Source: JBJXFY01 sp046155815 (GTDB lineage Bacteria; Verrucomicrobiota; Verrucomicrobiia; Limisphaerales; CAIMTB01). Taken from it: 12,892 nucleotides of DNA. Each line of letters starts with the position of its first letter. Positions within the stretch are counted from its first letter, which is position 1. A program made the translations under genes and the position numbers. The notes beneath the pieces were generated by a model. That model worked only from the letters and a program-made list of their open reading frames with translations, ran no database searches and was not told the DNA's origin. The stretch spans positions 1-12,892 of the forward strand of contig JBJXFY010000423.1 in assembly GCA_046155815.1 (NCBI GenBank), given 5' to 3'. This document shows positions 1 through 6,769 of the stretch, in pieces.

Positions 1-140
1 TGTCCTCCGAGCTGCCGGAGCTGATGGGCATGAGCGACCGCATCGTGATGCTGCACGAGGGCCGCGTGGGCGGCGAGTTCCGCCACGACGAGGCCACGCA
101 GGAACGGCTGCTGGCGGCGGCGATGGGGAGGGAGGGATGA
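1..140 (+). CDS. Sugar ABC transporter ATP-binding protein, C-terminal end (partial)
   Basis: Only the last 45 residues and the stop are visible, read from base 3. They contain SSELPELMGMSDRIVMLHEG followed by an ATQERLLAAAMG-like tail. This is the characteristic C-terminus of the duplicated ATPases of the RbsA/MglA/XylG family, which energise ribose, galactose or xylose import at the inner face of the membrane. The permease that follows (from 594) is of the partner family, so the two belong to one importer. Which pentose or hexose is carried cannot be told from this fragment. The stop TGA overlaps an ATG (ATGA), the usual translational coupling to the next gene, but what follows is an apparently inserted ORF and not the permease. 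Confidence 0.9.
   Translation, partial: SSELPELMGMSDRIVMLHEGRVGGEFRHDEATQERLLAAAMGREG
125..136 (+). promoter_or_regulatory. Strong Shine-Dalgarno inside the ATPase 3' end
   Basis: A GGGGAGGGAGGG run immediately precedes the ATGA overlap at 137-140. In a normal transporter operon this site would start the permease. Here it drives the ATG at 137 of the small inserted ORF. Confidence 0.5.
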
Positions 141-532
141 AAATGCCAAGCTCCAAGTCCCAAGGAAGCCCCAAGAACCAATCCAACTCAACTTGCAGGA
201 CGCCACAATTCGTGGCTTCAAGTAATCTACCTATGTTCAAAGATGCAACGTTGATCCATGAGGCGACTGTTGAGTTTGTCACCTATCTGCGCTCGCTCGA
301 TGGTGACGATCATGATCTCGGGATCCGGGCGGCAGACAATTTCAAGAAGACATTGACGCTTCTAGAGTGGAACTTCGAGAAGGGGATTCTTCAGCTTAAA
401 TACGACATTACTTCCAAGGGTGTCTTAGACTGGAATTGGACTAACGGCCGTCGCAGAGAAATCGAGCGGCATTGCGACACGATCTTTCGGCTGCTCCATC
501 CCGGATATCCTGAACAAGAGCTACCCAATTGA
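137..532 (+). CDS. Hypothetical protein in an inserted cassette
   Basis: 131 residues if the ATG overlapping the ATPase stop is used. I do not recognise a family. The first ~20 codons run through the CCAAGCTCC repeat and read as low-complexity Ser/Lys/Pro/Asn, so the native protein may begin at Met33 (base 233), giving 99 residues starting MFKDATLIHE. The body is soluble-looking, with no signal peptide or membrane segment. It alternates acidic and basic helical stretches, has several Trp residues (EWNFEKG, LDWNWTNGRR), and ends in a basic helix (NGRRREIERHCDTIFRLL). Codon use is clearly less GC-rich than in the flanking transporter genes, which suggests separate origin. Cassette ORFs between such repeats are often four-helix-bundle proteins, but I cannot show that here. 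Confidence 0.55.
   Translation: MKMPSSKSQGSPKNQSNSTCRTPQFVASSNLPMFKDATLIHEATVEFVTYLRSLDGDDHDLGIRAADNFKKTLTLLEWNFEKGILQLKYDITSKGVLDWNWTNGRRREIERHCDTIFRLLHPGYPEQELPN
146..165. repeat. Left CCAAGCTCC repeat of the cassette
   Basis: CCAAGCTCCAAG (146-157) followed by CCCAAGG (159-165). The 9-mer CCAAGCTCC is the exact reverse complement of GGAGCTTGG at 574-582. Confidence 0.6.
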
Positions 533-544
533 ATCGTCGCGTGC

Positions 545-587
545 CCTTGGAACTTATTTGGATCTTGGAGCCCGGAGCTTGGAACTT
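545..587. repeat. Right inverted repeat of the cassette
   Basis: Contains CCTTGG (545-550), CTTGGAG (564-570) and GGAGCTTGG (574-582). In inverted orientation it repeats the left-end units CCAAG, CTCCAAG and CCAAGCTCC, with a 3-nt insertion between units. Translation across it in the permease frame gives the junk-like DLGARSLEL peptide upstream of the likely permease start. Confidence 0.6.
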
Positions 588-593
588 CCCCCG

Positions 594-1742
594 ATGACCG
601 CTTCCCTCCCCCGCCCCGCCCCCCGCCTCCACGGCCGCGCGCTCGTGATGCCCGCGGTGCTCGCCGCCATCTGGGTGTTCTTCACCCTCATGTCCCGCGA
701 CTTCGTCAGCCCGCGCAACCTCTCGATGCTTATGATCGAGCTGTCCGTCACGGCGACGCTCGCGCTGGGCATGCTGCTCATCATCCTGACGGGCAACATT
801 GACCTCTCGGCCGGCTCCGGCGTCGGCCTCATCGGCGGGATCGCGGCCGTGCTCGTCTTCCGCGCGGACCTGCCGGCGCCGCTGGCGCTGGCGGCGGCCC
901 TGCTCGTCGCGCTGCTGCTCTGGACCGCGATGGGCGCGATCATCGTGCTCAACCGCATCCAGGCCTTCATCATCACGCTCGGCGGCCTGCTGGCGTTCAA
1001 GGGCCTGCACTGGCTCGTCATCCGCAGCCAGACCGTGCCCGTGTCCCGCGGTGGACAGGACAACCTCTTCTCCCTGCTCACCACCTACTACCTGCCGCCC
1101 GCCACGGGCTGGGCGCTGGCCGCCGCCGTCATTGCGCTGCTGGTCGCGCGGCAGCTCCGCGGACGCGCGGCCCGGCGCGCCGCGGGCTTCCCCATTGAGG
1201 ACGCCGAGCTGGCCTTCCTGAAAATTCTCGTCACCGCACAGGCCATCGCGCTGGTCGTGCTGGTGTGCAACGCGTACCGCGGTTTGCCGCTGTCCTTTCT
1301 TATCCTCTGCGCCGTGGCGGTGGCCGTCTTCGTGCTCACGCGGCACACGCCCTTCGGCCGCTACCTGTACGCCATCGGCGGCAACGAGGAGGCCGCCCTG
1401 CTCTCCGGCGTGCCCGTGAAGGCCGTCGTCATCGCGTCCTACACCATCATGGGCGGCATCGTGGCCGTGACCGGCTTCCTCCAGACCGCCTACTCCGGCG
1501 CGACCACCACCACCGTCGGCGAACTCATGGAACTGGATGCGGTGGCCGCATGTGTGATCGGCGGCGCGAGCCTGCGCGGCGGGCGCGGCACCGTGACGGG
1601 CGTCCTGTTCGGTGCGCTCGTCATGGCCAGCCTGCTCAATGGCATGACTCTCCTGGCCGTGTCTCCCGAACTGAAGTTTATCGTCCGCGGCACCGTCCTT
1701 GGCCTCGCCGTGTGGGCGGACACGCGGCTGGCGCGGACCTGA
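594..1742 (+). CDS. Sugar ABC transporter permease, XylH/RbsC family
   Basis: Integral membrane subunit of a pentose/hexose importer, 382 residues from the ATG at 594. The family signature LTGNIDLSAGS is at 65-75. The cytoplasmic coupling region FGRYLYAIGGNEEAALLSGV is at ~254-272. The final helices include GGRGTVTGVLFGALVMASL at ~329-347. About ten hydrophobic segments can be drawn. The polar insertion around 187-208 between hydrophobic segments, and the overall length, resemble XylH more than the shorter RbsC. An in-frame TTG at 558 would add 12 residues, but these translate the cassette's right repeat, so ATG 594 is preferred. No good ribosome site precedes 594 (GGAG is 17 nt away), perhaps because the cassette displaced it. 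The periplasmic binding protein is not in the window. The substrate is inferred only to class. Confidence 0.88.
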   Translation: MTASLPRPAPRLHGRALVMPAVLAAIWVFFTLMSRDFVSPRNLSMLMIELSVTATLALGMLLIILTGNIDLSAGSGVGLIGGIAAVLVFRADLPAPLALAAALLVALLLWTAMGAIIVLNRIQAFIITLGGLLAFKGLHWLVIRSQTVPVSRGGQDNLFSLLTTYYLPPATGWALAAAVIALLVARQLRGRAARRAAGFPIEDAELAFLKILVTAQAIALVVLVCNAYRGLPLSFLILCAVAVAVFVLTRHTPFGRYLYAIGGNEEAALLSGVPVKAVVIASYTIMGGIVAVTGFLQTAYSGATTTTVGELMELDAVAACVIGGASLRGGRGTVTGVLFGALVMASLLNGMTLLAVSPELKFIVRGTVLGLAVWADTRLART

Positions 1743-1773
1743 AGGATGACGCGGTTGGAACAGGAGGGCGATC

Positions 1774-1798
1774 CGAGGCCAGTCCTTTCAGAGCCTCG
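1774..1798. repeat. Short inverted repeat downstream of the permease
   Basis: CGAGGC (1774-1779) and GCCTCG (1793-1798) can pair around a 13-nt loop. There is no T-run, so it is not a canonical intrinsic terminator. Confidence 0.3.
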
Positions 1799-1807
1799 TT
1801 GAAGAGT

Positions 1808-1832
1808 GGGACAGGCAATTTGCCTGTCTCCC
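1808..1832. repeat. GACAGGC/GCCTGTC palindrome
   Basis: A near-perfect palindrome: GACAGGC and GCCTGTC flank AATTT, extended by GG on the left and TCCC on the right. It lies in the spacer between the permease and the glycosyltransferase. It may act as a transcript end or a dispersed palindromic repeat. No poly-T follows on either strand. Confidence 0.5.
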
Positions 1833-1833
1833 G

Positions 1834-1874
1834 GGCTTCCTGGCCGGGTGTCGGGTTCTCTGGGGCCGGAAGCC
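1834..1874. repeat. Long hairpin in the permease-glycosyltransferase spacer
   Basis: GGCTTCC (1834-1840) pairs with GGAAGCC (1868-1874). Inside it GGCC pairs with GGCC after a one-base bulge. It starts almost directly after the 1808-1832 palindrome, giving two hairpins in a row. Confidence 0.4.
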
Positions 1875-1971
1875 AGTCCCACCAACCGCTCCCGACTTTT
1901 CAGACAGAGGCTCTCAGGACGCCCGGAGCCGCGGGCGGCTTGGACCGAGGCAAGTCGGGCGCGCACAGGAA

Positions 1972-2000
1972 TTGGTCCTAGGTGAACGGCCCCGAATGAT
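1972..2000 (+). promoter_or_regulatory. Weak sigma70-like promoter candidate before the glycosyltransferase
   Basis: TTGGTC (1972-1977), a 17-nt spacer and AATGAT (1995-2000). The -35 match is only partial. If real, transcription would begin near 2007, downstream of the ATG at 2003, which would favour the internal ATG at 2057. Confidence 0.2.
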
Positions 2001-2002
2001 TC

Positions 2003-4339
2003 ATGATCCCGGTGGCTGGAAAGCGGCTGGCCGCGGTTTTCAGCCGGACCACATTCATGCTGGAGCCCGCAACCATCCGCAAAGCCGCCTTTCTGGGGGA
2101 TTATCTGCCTCGGAAATGCGGCATCGCCACCTTCACCAGCGACCTGCGCTGCGCGGTGGCGGCGGAATTCCCGGGCATGCAATGCCTCGTCGTGCCGGTC
2201 AATGACCGCGCCGGCGGCTACGACTATCCGGCCGAGGTCCGGTTCGAGGTCGCGGAGCAGGATCTGCCGTCGTACCTGCGCGCGGCGGACTTCCTCAACA
2301 TCACGGACGTGGACGTGGTCTGCGTGCAGCATGAGTTCGGCATCTTCGGCGGGCCGGCGGGCAGCCATGTGCTGGCGCTGCTGCGCGAGCTGCGCATGCC
2401 CATCGTGACGACGCTGCACACGGTGCTGCGCGAGCCGAACCCGGAACAGCGCCGCGTCATGCGCGAGCTGGTCCGCCTCTCGACGCGGGTGGTGGTGATG
2501 AGCGAGCGGGGCCGGGAGTTTCTGCGCGACATCCATCAGGTGCCGGACGCCAAGATTGACCTTGTCCCCCACGGCATCCCGGACATGCCGTTTGCGGACC
2601 CGAACTATTTCAAGGACGAGTTCGCCGTGGCGGGCAGGCAGGTGCTGCTCACGTTTGGACTGCTGTCGCCGAACAAGGGCATCGAGTACGCGCTGCGCGC
2701 CCTGCCGGACATCATCCGGGAATTCCCCAACGTCGTGTACGTCGTGCTGGGGCAGACGCACCCCAACCTGCTGCGCGACGAGGGTGAAGCGTACCGCCTG
2801 GGCCTCGAGCGGCTGGCCAAGGATCTGGGCGTGCAGAAGCACGTCGTCTTCTTCAACCGCTTCGTCGAGCTGGAGGAGCTGATGCGGTTCATCGGCGCGG
2901 CGGACATCTACCTCACGCCGTACCTCACCGAATCCCAGGTCACCTCGGGCACGCTGGCCTACGCGTTCGGCGCGGGCAATGCGGTGGTGTCCACGCCCTA
3001 CTGGCACGCGGCGGAACTGCTGACTGCCGAGCGTGGAAAGCTGGTGCCCTTCCGCGACGCCGGGGCGATCGCGGCCGCCGTGGTGGCACTCCTGCGCGAC
3101 GAACCGCTGCGGCACTCGATGCGCAGGAACGCCTACAAGCTCGGGCGCGACATGGTGTGGAGCCGCGTGGCGCAGCTTTACGTAAAGTCCTTCAAGCAGG
3201 CGCGGCAGGACCACAGCTTCGTGGGGCGAAAATCCTCGCCGATCAAGACGCTCGACGAACAACCCGGCCAGCTTCCGGAGCTGAAGCTCGACCATCTGTT
3301 CCGGATGAGCGACTCGACCGGCATCTTCCAGCACGCGAGCTTCACCGTCCCAAATTTTGCCGAAGGCTACTGCACGGACGACAACGCCCGTGCACTGGTG
3401 CTGGCGCTGATGCTGCAACGGCTGGGCCTCGGATCACCGCGACTCAACGAGCAGGCCGCCACTTACGCGGCGTTTCTCAACCACGCCTTTGACCGGAGAA
3501 GCGGACGCTTCCGCAACTTCATGAGCTTCGACCGGCGCTGGCTGGAGGAAGTCGGTTCGGAAGATTGCCAGGGTCACGCGCTCTGGGCGCTGGGGCTGTG
3601 CGTGGCACAGGCCGGCCAGGGGAGTTTTCAGATGCTCGCGGCGGAACTGTTCGAGCAGGCGCTGCCTGTGGCCGCCGAGTTCACTTCGCCCCGCGCCTGG
3701 GCGTTTACCCTCATCGGTATCCATGAATATCTGCGGCGCCTGAGCGGGGACCGGCGGGCGAACCAGATTCGCGAATCACTCACGGCGAAACTCATCCAAC
3801 GCTACGCCGATGCCGCCACGGACGGCTGGCACTGGTTTGAAGAAGTCGTCTCGTATGCAAACGCGAAGCTGCCGCACGCGATGATCCTCAGCGGACGCGG
3901 CATGAACGACGGAGTGATGCTGGAACTCGGCCTTAAGTCCCTGCGCTGGCTCACGAAGCTTCAGACTTCGGCGGCCGGCTCCTTCCGGCCCGTCGGTTCG
4001 AACGGATTCTACCGGCGCGGCCAGGAACCTGCCCAGTACGACCAGCAGCCCATCGAGGCCCAGGCCACGATCTCCGCCTGCATCGAAGCTTACCACGCCA
4101 CGGACGACCCGGGCTGGGTCGCGGAGGCGCGCCGCGCCTTTGAGTGGTTCCTCGGCCGGAACGACCTGGGCATGGCGCTCTACGATGCCGGCACGGGCGG
4201 CTGCCGCGACGGCCTGCATGTGGACCGCCTGAGCCAGAACCAGGGCGCCGAGTCCACGCTCGCCTTCCTGCTGGCGCTCACGGAAACGCAGGCGCTCCAG
4301 AACACCCTCGCGAGCTTCAAGGAACCGCCGGGTGAATAG
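2003..4339 (+). CDS. GT4-type glycosyltransferase with a C-terminal helical domain
   Basis: Predicted cytosolic, 778 residues. Residues ~27-405 form a GT-B fold. PRKCGIATFTSDL (36-48) is the nucleotide-side glycine loop typical of this subgroup. VQHEFGIFGG is at 108-117 and THTV-like LHTVLREP near 139-145. GLLSPNKGIE (219-228) supplies the donor-binding Lys. TPYLTESQVTSGTLAYAFG (305-323) sits where the GT4 E-x7-E region lies. Residues ~425-778 form a second, helix-rich domain beginning near HLFRMSDSTGIFQH, with GYCTDDNARALV (455-466) and SGRGMNDGVMLELG. These look like an alpha/alpha-barrel. In homologues I recall, this two-domain form is found beside GH130 genes, as here (the next gene starts 35 nt after the stop). 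Neither the donor nor the acceptor can be read off; mannose is likely from context. Homologues start near residue 27, so Met19 (base 2057) is a plausible true start. Confidence 0.85.
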   Translation: MIPVAGKRLAAVFSRTTFMLEPATIRKAAFLGDYLPRKCGIATFTSDLRCAVAAEFPGMQCLVVPVNDRAGGYDYPAEVRFEVAEQDLPSYLRAADFLNITDVDVVCVQHEFGIFGGPAGSHVLALLRELRMPIVTTLHTVLREPNPEQRRVMRELVRLSTRVVVMSERGREFLRDIHQVPDAKIDLVPHGIPDMPFADPNYFKDEFAVAGRQVLLTFGLLSPNKGIEYALRALPDIIREFPNVVYVVLGQTHPNLLRDEGEAYRLGLERLAKDLGVQKHVVFFNRFVELEELMRFIGAADIYLTPYLTESQVTSGTLAYAFGAGNAVVSTPYWHAAELLTAERGKLVPFRDAGAIAAAVVALLRDEPLRHSMRRNAYKLGRDMVWSRVAQLYVKSFKQARQDHSFVGRKSSPIKTLDEQPGQLPELKLDHLFRMSDSTGIFQHASFTVPNFAEGYCTDDNARALVLALMLQRLGLGSPRLNEQAATYAAFLNHAFDRRSGRFRNFMSFDRRWLEEVGSEDCQGHALWALGLCVAQAGQGSFQMLAAELFEQALPVAAEFTSPRAWAFTLIGIHEYLRRLSGDRRANQIRESLTAKLIQRYADAATDGWHWFEEVVSYANAKLPHAMILSGRGMNDGVMLELGLKSLRWLTKLQTSAAGSFRPVGSNGFYRRGQEPAQYDQQPIEAQATISACIEAYHATDDPGWVAEARRAFEWFLGRNDLGMALYDAGTGGCRDGLHVDRLSQNQGAESTLAFLLALTETQALQNTLASFKEPPGE

Positions 4340-4344
4340 CTTTC

Positions 4345-4358
4345 GCGGGAGCTCCCGC
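4345..4358. repeat. Perfect 14-bp palindrome between glycosyltransferase and GH130 genes
   Basis: GCGGGAGCTCCCGC lies in the 35-nt spacer, 16 nt before the GH130 ATG. It could be an operator, an mRNA processing hairpin or chance in GC-rich DNA. Confidence 0.35.
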
Positions 4359-4374
4359 CCCGCAGAACGAAAAC

Positions 4375-5844
4375 ATGGCCACCGCAAAACTGCCTGCCCT
4401 CCACGCCAAACGCATCGGACCCACCCTGGTCCCGGATCACGCGCGGGTGCTGCTGCGCCCGTTTTACCCCAGCACCGATGACATCGCGCGGAGAATCGTT
4501 GACCGCGTCCTGACCCTTTCGGACGAGGAGGTTGTGCGGCTGCTGAGCCAGATACTTGGTGAGTTTGAAGACCGGCACGAACGCGTGGAACAGCTTTTCC
4601 TCAGCCGCTTTGAGAAGGTGCGTCATTACCTCGGTGCAGCGTGGAATCCTTCCCTGGAACGAAGGGCGCTCATCGGTGCCCACTTCACACATGAGTATTC
4701 CCCCGAATCGGCGGCGCTGTTCAATCCTTCCATCGTGCCCCACCCGGACCAGGCCGGGCTGCCCGCGGGCGCACTCCGTTTCGTCCTGAGTTTACGGGCC
4801 ACGGGCGAAGGGCACATCTCCTCCATCGCCTTCCGCACGGGGATCGTGAGTGCACAGCATCGGATCACGCTCACACCGTCCGTGCCGTTTGTCACCGAGC
4901 CGGAGCGCGTGCCCAGCGCCGACTATGACAAGACCCTCTTCTCCCACAAACTCCAGGAGGCCGGGGTGCTGAATGACTTTTGCCGGCGCGTGCTGGACCA
5001 GCTCCCGGAAGCCTTCGTGCTGGACGAGCTCCACCGCATACTGGCCGCGACCCTCCACCACGCGGACCCGGCGGACGCCACGGCGGACCGGGCCGTGCGC
5101 GGCATCCTGCTGCTCGCTGAGTCGAACTACGCCGTGCAGTTCCCGCCCGAAAGCCGTGTTTCCCAGCGTGTCCTCTTTCCATCCACCGCCAGCCAACGCA
5201 ACGGGATCGAAGACGCCCGTTTTGTACGCTTCCGGAATGATGATGCCAGCTTCACTTACTACGCGACCTACACCGCCTACGACGGCAAGATCACGCTGCC
5301 GCAATTGCTCGAGACGCCCGACTTCGTGCATTTCAAGTTCAACACGCTGAACGGCCCGGCCGTGCAAAACAAGGGCATGGCGCTGTTCCCCCGCAAGATC
5401 CACGGCCGCTACGCCATGATCTCCCGGCAGGATGACGAAAACATCCTCCTGATGTTCTCGGACAATCTGCGTTTCTGGCAGACGCCGCGGGTGTTGTTGT
5501 CGCCCGTCCAGCCCTGGGAATTCATCAAGCTGGGCAACTGCGGCTCGCCGATCGAAACGGAGGCGGGCTGGCTGGTGCTGAGCCACGGCGTCGGCGCGCT
5601 GCGGAAGTATTCCATCGGCGCGTTCCTGCTTGATTTGGAGGATCCTTCCCGCGTCATCGGGCGCCTGCGGGAGCCCCTGCTCTCCCCCAACGAGTCGGAA
5701 CGCGAAGGCTACGTGCCGAACGTGGTTTACACCTGCGGCGCGCTGCTCCAGGGACGCGAACTCATCATCCCCTACGCGATGAGCGATTCCGCCACCAGCT
5801 TCGCCACCGTGTCACTGGACCACCTGTTGGCGGCGATGGAGTGA
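4375..5844 (+). CDS. GH130-family glycoside phosphorylase/hydrolase, long form
   Basis: 489 residues, predicted cytosolic (no signal peptide). The GH130 five-bladed propeller begins after a helical N-terminal extension of ~110 residues. Landmarks: FNPSI (116-120); GEGHISSIAFRTG (144-156), typical of the long-form subgroup; NGIEDARFV (276-284), in which Asp280 matches the GH130 catalytic general acid of the xxEDPR motif (here Ala replaces Pro); NKGMALFPRKI (332-342); GNCGSPIETEAGWLVLSHGVG (387-407); GYVPNVVYTCGA (445-456). GH130 enzymes cleave beta-mannosides, usually with phosphate and release of mannose 1-phosphate. The linkage and acceptor of this subgroup are not evident from the sequence. 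The gene follows the glycosyltransferase by 35 nt on the same strand, so synthesis and phosphorolysis of the same glycoside are probably coupled. Confidence 0.85.
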   Translation: MATAKLPALHAKRIGPTLVPDHARVLLRPFYPSTDDIARRIVDRVLTLSDEEVVRLLSQILGEFEDRHERVEQLFLSRFEKVRHYLGAAWNPSLERRALIGAHFTHEYSPESAALFNPSIVPHPDQAGLPAGALRFVLSLRATGEGHISSIAFRTGIVSAQHRITLTPSVPFVTEPERVPSADYDKTLFSHKLQEAGVLNDFCRRVLDQLPEAFVLDELHRILAATLHHADPADATADRAVRGILLLAESNYAVQFPPESRVSQRVLFPSTASQRNGIEDARFVRFRNDDASFTYYATYTAYDGKITLPQLLETPDFVHFKFNTLNGPAVQNKGMALFPRKIHGRYAMISRQDDENILLMFSDNLRFWQTPRVLLSPVQPWEFIKLGNCGSPIETEAGWLVLSHGVGALRKYSIGAFLLDLEDPSRVIGRLREPLLSPNESEREGYVPNVVYTCGALLQGRELIIPYAMSDSATSFATVSLDHLLAAME

Positions 5845-5893
5845 ATTTGCGGCGCTCGACCGCTTTTCGGGAAGCCTGTCCCCGCGGCATTCC

Positions 5894-6769
5894 TCACAGC
5901 ACCCGCTCGGCCGAGGCGCCCTGCGGGATGGCCAGCAGCGGGCTTTTCGCGCGACGAATGAGCCGCTCGCTGTGGCTGCCGCGCAGCGCGTCGAGGAAGC
6001 CGTTGCGGCCGTCCGTCGCCATGACAATGAGATCGGCCGAGGTCTCCTCGGCGGTGCGAAGGATCGTCTCGATCACCTCGCCCGGTCGCGTCTCGCGCCG
6101 CCAAGTCCAGCCAGGCACCTCGGGGGTCTCCACTGCGGGAGCGGAGCCGGACTCGCCGACATGCAGCAGCGTGAACATGCCGGTGGGGCAGTTCAGCCGA
6201 CGAGCGATGCGCGCCGCTCCGGCGACCGCCGGCTGGGGCCGGGGCGTGGCGGCGATGGGGACCAGGATGTTCCTCAGGGAAACCGCCCCTGTGTCGCGTG
6301 CGACGAAGCCGGCCACCCCGTGTGGCACAAAGAGCGTCATGCTCCCGGACTTCCGCGCCACCGGTTCGGCCACGGAGCGGTGCAGCCAGTGCGTCGCGCC
6401 AGAATGGTGGTGCACGCCCAGGACGATCAGGTCCATCGGGTGTTTCTCAAGGAAGTGCAGAATGGAAGGCACGGGGTCCGACCCGTGGGCCATCACCTTG
6501 CGGACCTCGATGCCGAGCGCGGGCACGGCCGAACGGTCGCTGCCCGGCTGAATGAGCCCCCAGCGCCCCAGCGTGCCGCGCACGCCGGGGAAGTCCGCCC
6601 AGGCCGCCTCCTCGGCGGCCTTCTCGACGTGCAGCAGGTAAAGCCGGGCGTGCGCCGTCAGCGCCGCCTTCAGCGCGTGCGCGAAGGCGGATTCGCCGGC
6701 CTCCGAAAAATCGGACGGATGGAGGATGGTCTCAATGGCGGAACCGTCGTGGTGGCTGGGCTGGCTCAT
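5894..6769 (-). CDS. Tandem-domain universal stress protein (UspA family)
   Basis: 291 residues from the ATG at 6769. It has two UspA domains in tandem. The first is ~12-150: TILHPSDFSEAGESAFAHAL, HVEKAAEEA, DLIVLGVHHHSG, TLFVPHG. The second is ~165-285: RNILVPIAATPRPQ, ADLIVMATDGRNGFLDALRG, SPLLAIPQG. The second domain retains the glycine-rich nucleotide motif DGRNGFLDALRGSHSERL. In the first, the equivalent stretch (GVHHHSGATHWLHRSVAEP) is degenerate, so only domain 2 clearly looks ATP-binding. An in-frame extension upstream of 6769 is proline/arginine-rich and lacks family similarity, so 6769 is chosen. It converges on the GH130 gene with 49 nt between stops and diverges from the transaldolase. 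Cytosolic stress role by family; the partner is unknown. Confidence 0.88.
   Translation of the reverse strand: MSQPSHHDGSAIETILHPSDFSEAGESAFAHALKAALTAHARLYLLHVEKAAEEAAWADFPGVRGTLGRWGLIQPGSDRSAVPALGIEVRKVMAHGSDPVPSILHFLEKHPMDLIVLGVHHHSGATHWLHRSVAEPVARKSGSMTLFVPHGVAGFVARDTGAVSLRNILVPIAATPRPQPAVAGAARIARRLNCPTGMFTLLHVGESGSAPAVETPEVPGWTWRRETRPGEVIETILRTAEETSADLIVMATDGRNGFLDALRGSHSERLIRRAKSPLLAIPQGASAERVL

Larger units (their letters stand above)
141..597 (+). mobile_element. Candidate inserted cassette splitting a sugar ABC operon
   Basis: Seen directly: the segment lies between two copies of GATGA (136-140 and 593-597), has perfect 9-nt inverted repeats near its ends (146-154 and 574-582), and is less GC-rich than both flanks. 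If 141-597 is removed, the ATPase stop and the permease start fuse into a single ATGA overlap preceded by a strong GGAGGG. Inference: it inserted at the stop/start overlap and duplicated about 5 bp. It encodes no transposase, so it would have to be moved in trans or by recombination between dispersed repeats. Confidence 0.45.

Noticed and set aside
558..593. TTG start for the permease
   Set aside because: The 12 added codons translate the cassette's right repeat, while ATG 594 would restore the normal ATGA overlap if the cassette were absent.
441..1346. Minus-strand open frame of 301 codons rich in Asp/Glu/Arg/Gly
   Set aside because: It is a mirror of the permease coding sequence. The composition is that of antisense GC-rich DNA.
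1808..1832. Palindrome as an intrinsic terminator of the transporter operon
   Set aside because: The stem is good, but there is no T-run on either strand (CTCCCGGG follows). It is kept as a palindromic repeat.
1490..3418. Long minus-strand open frame of 642 codons
   Set aside because: It is antisense to the permease end and the GT4 domain, has His/Arg/Gln-rich low-complexity composition with no motif, and crosses the hairpin spacer. It is a product of GC-rich third positions.
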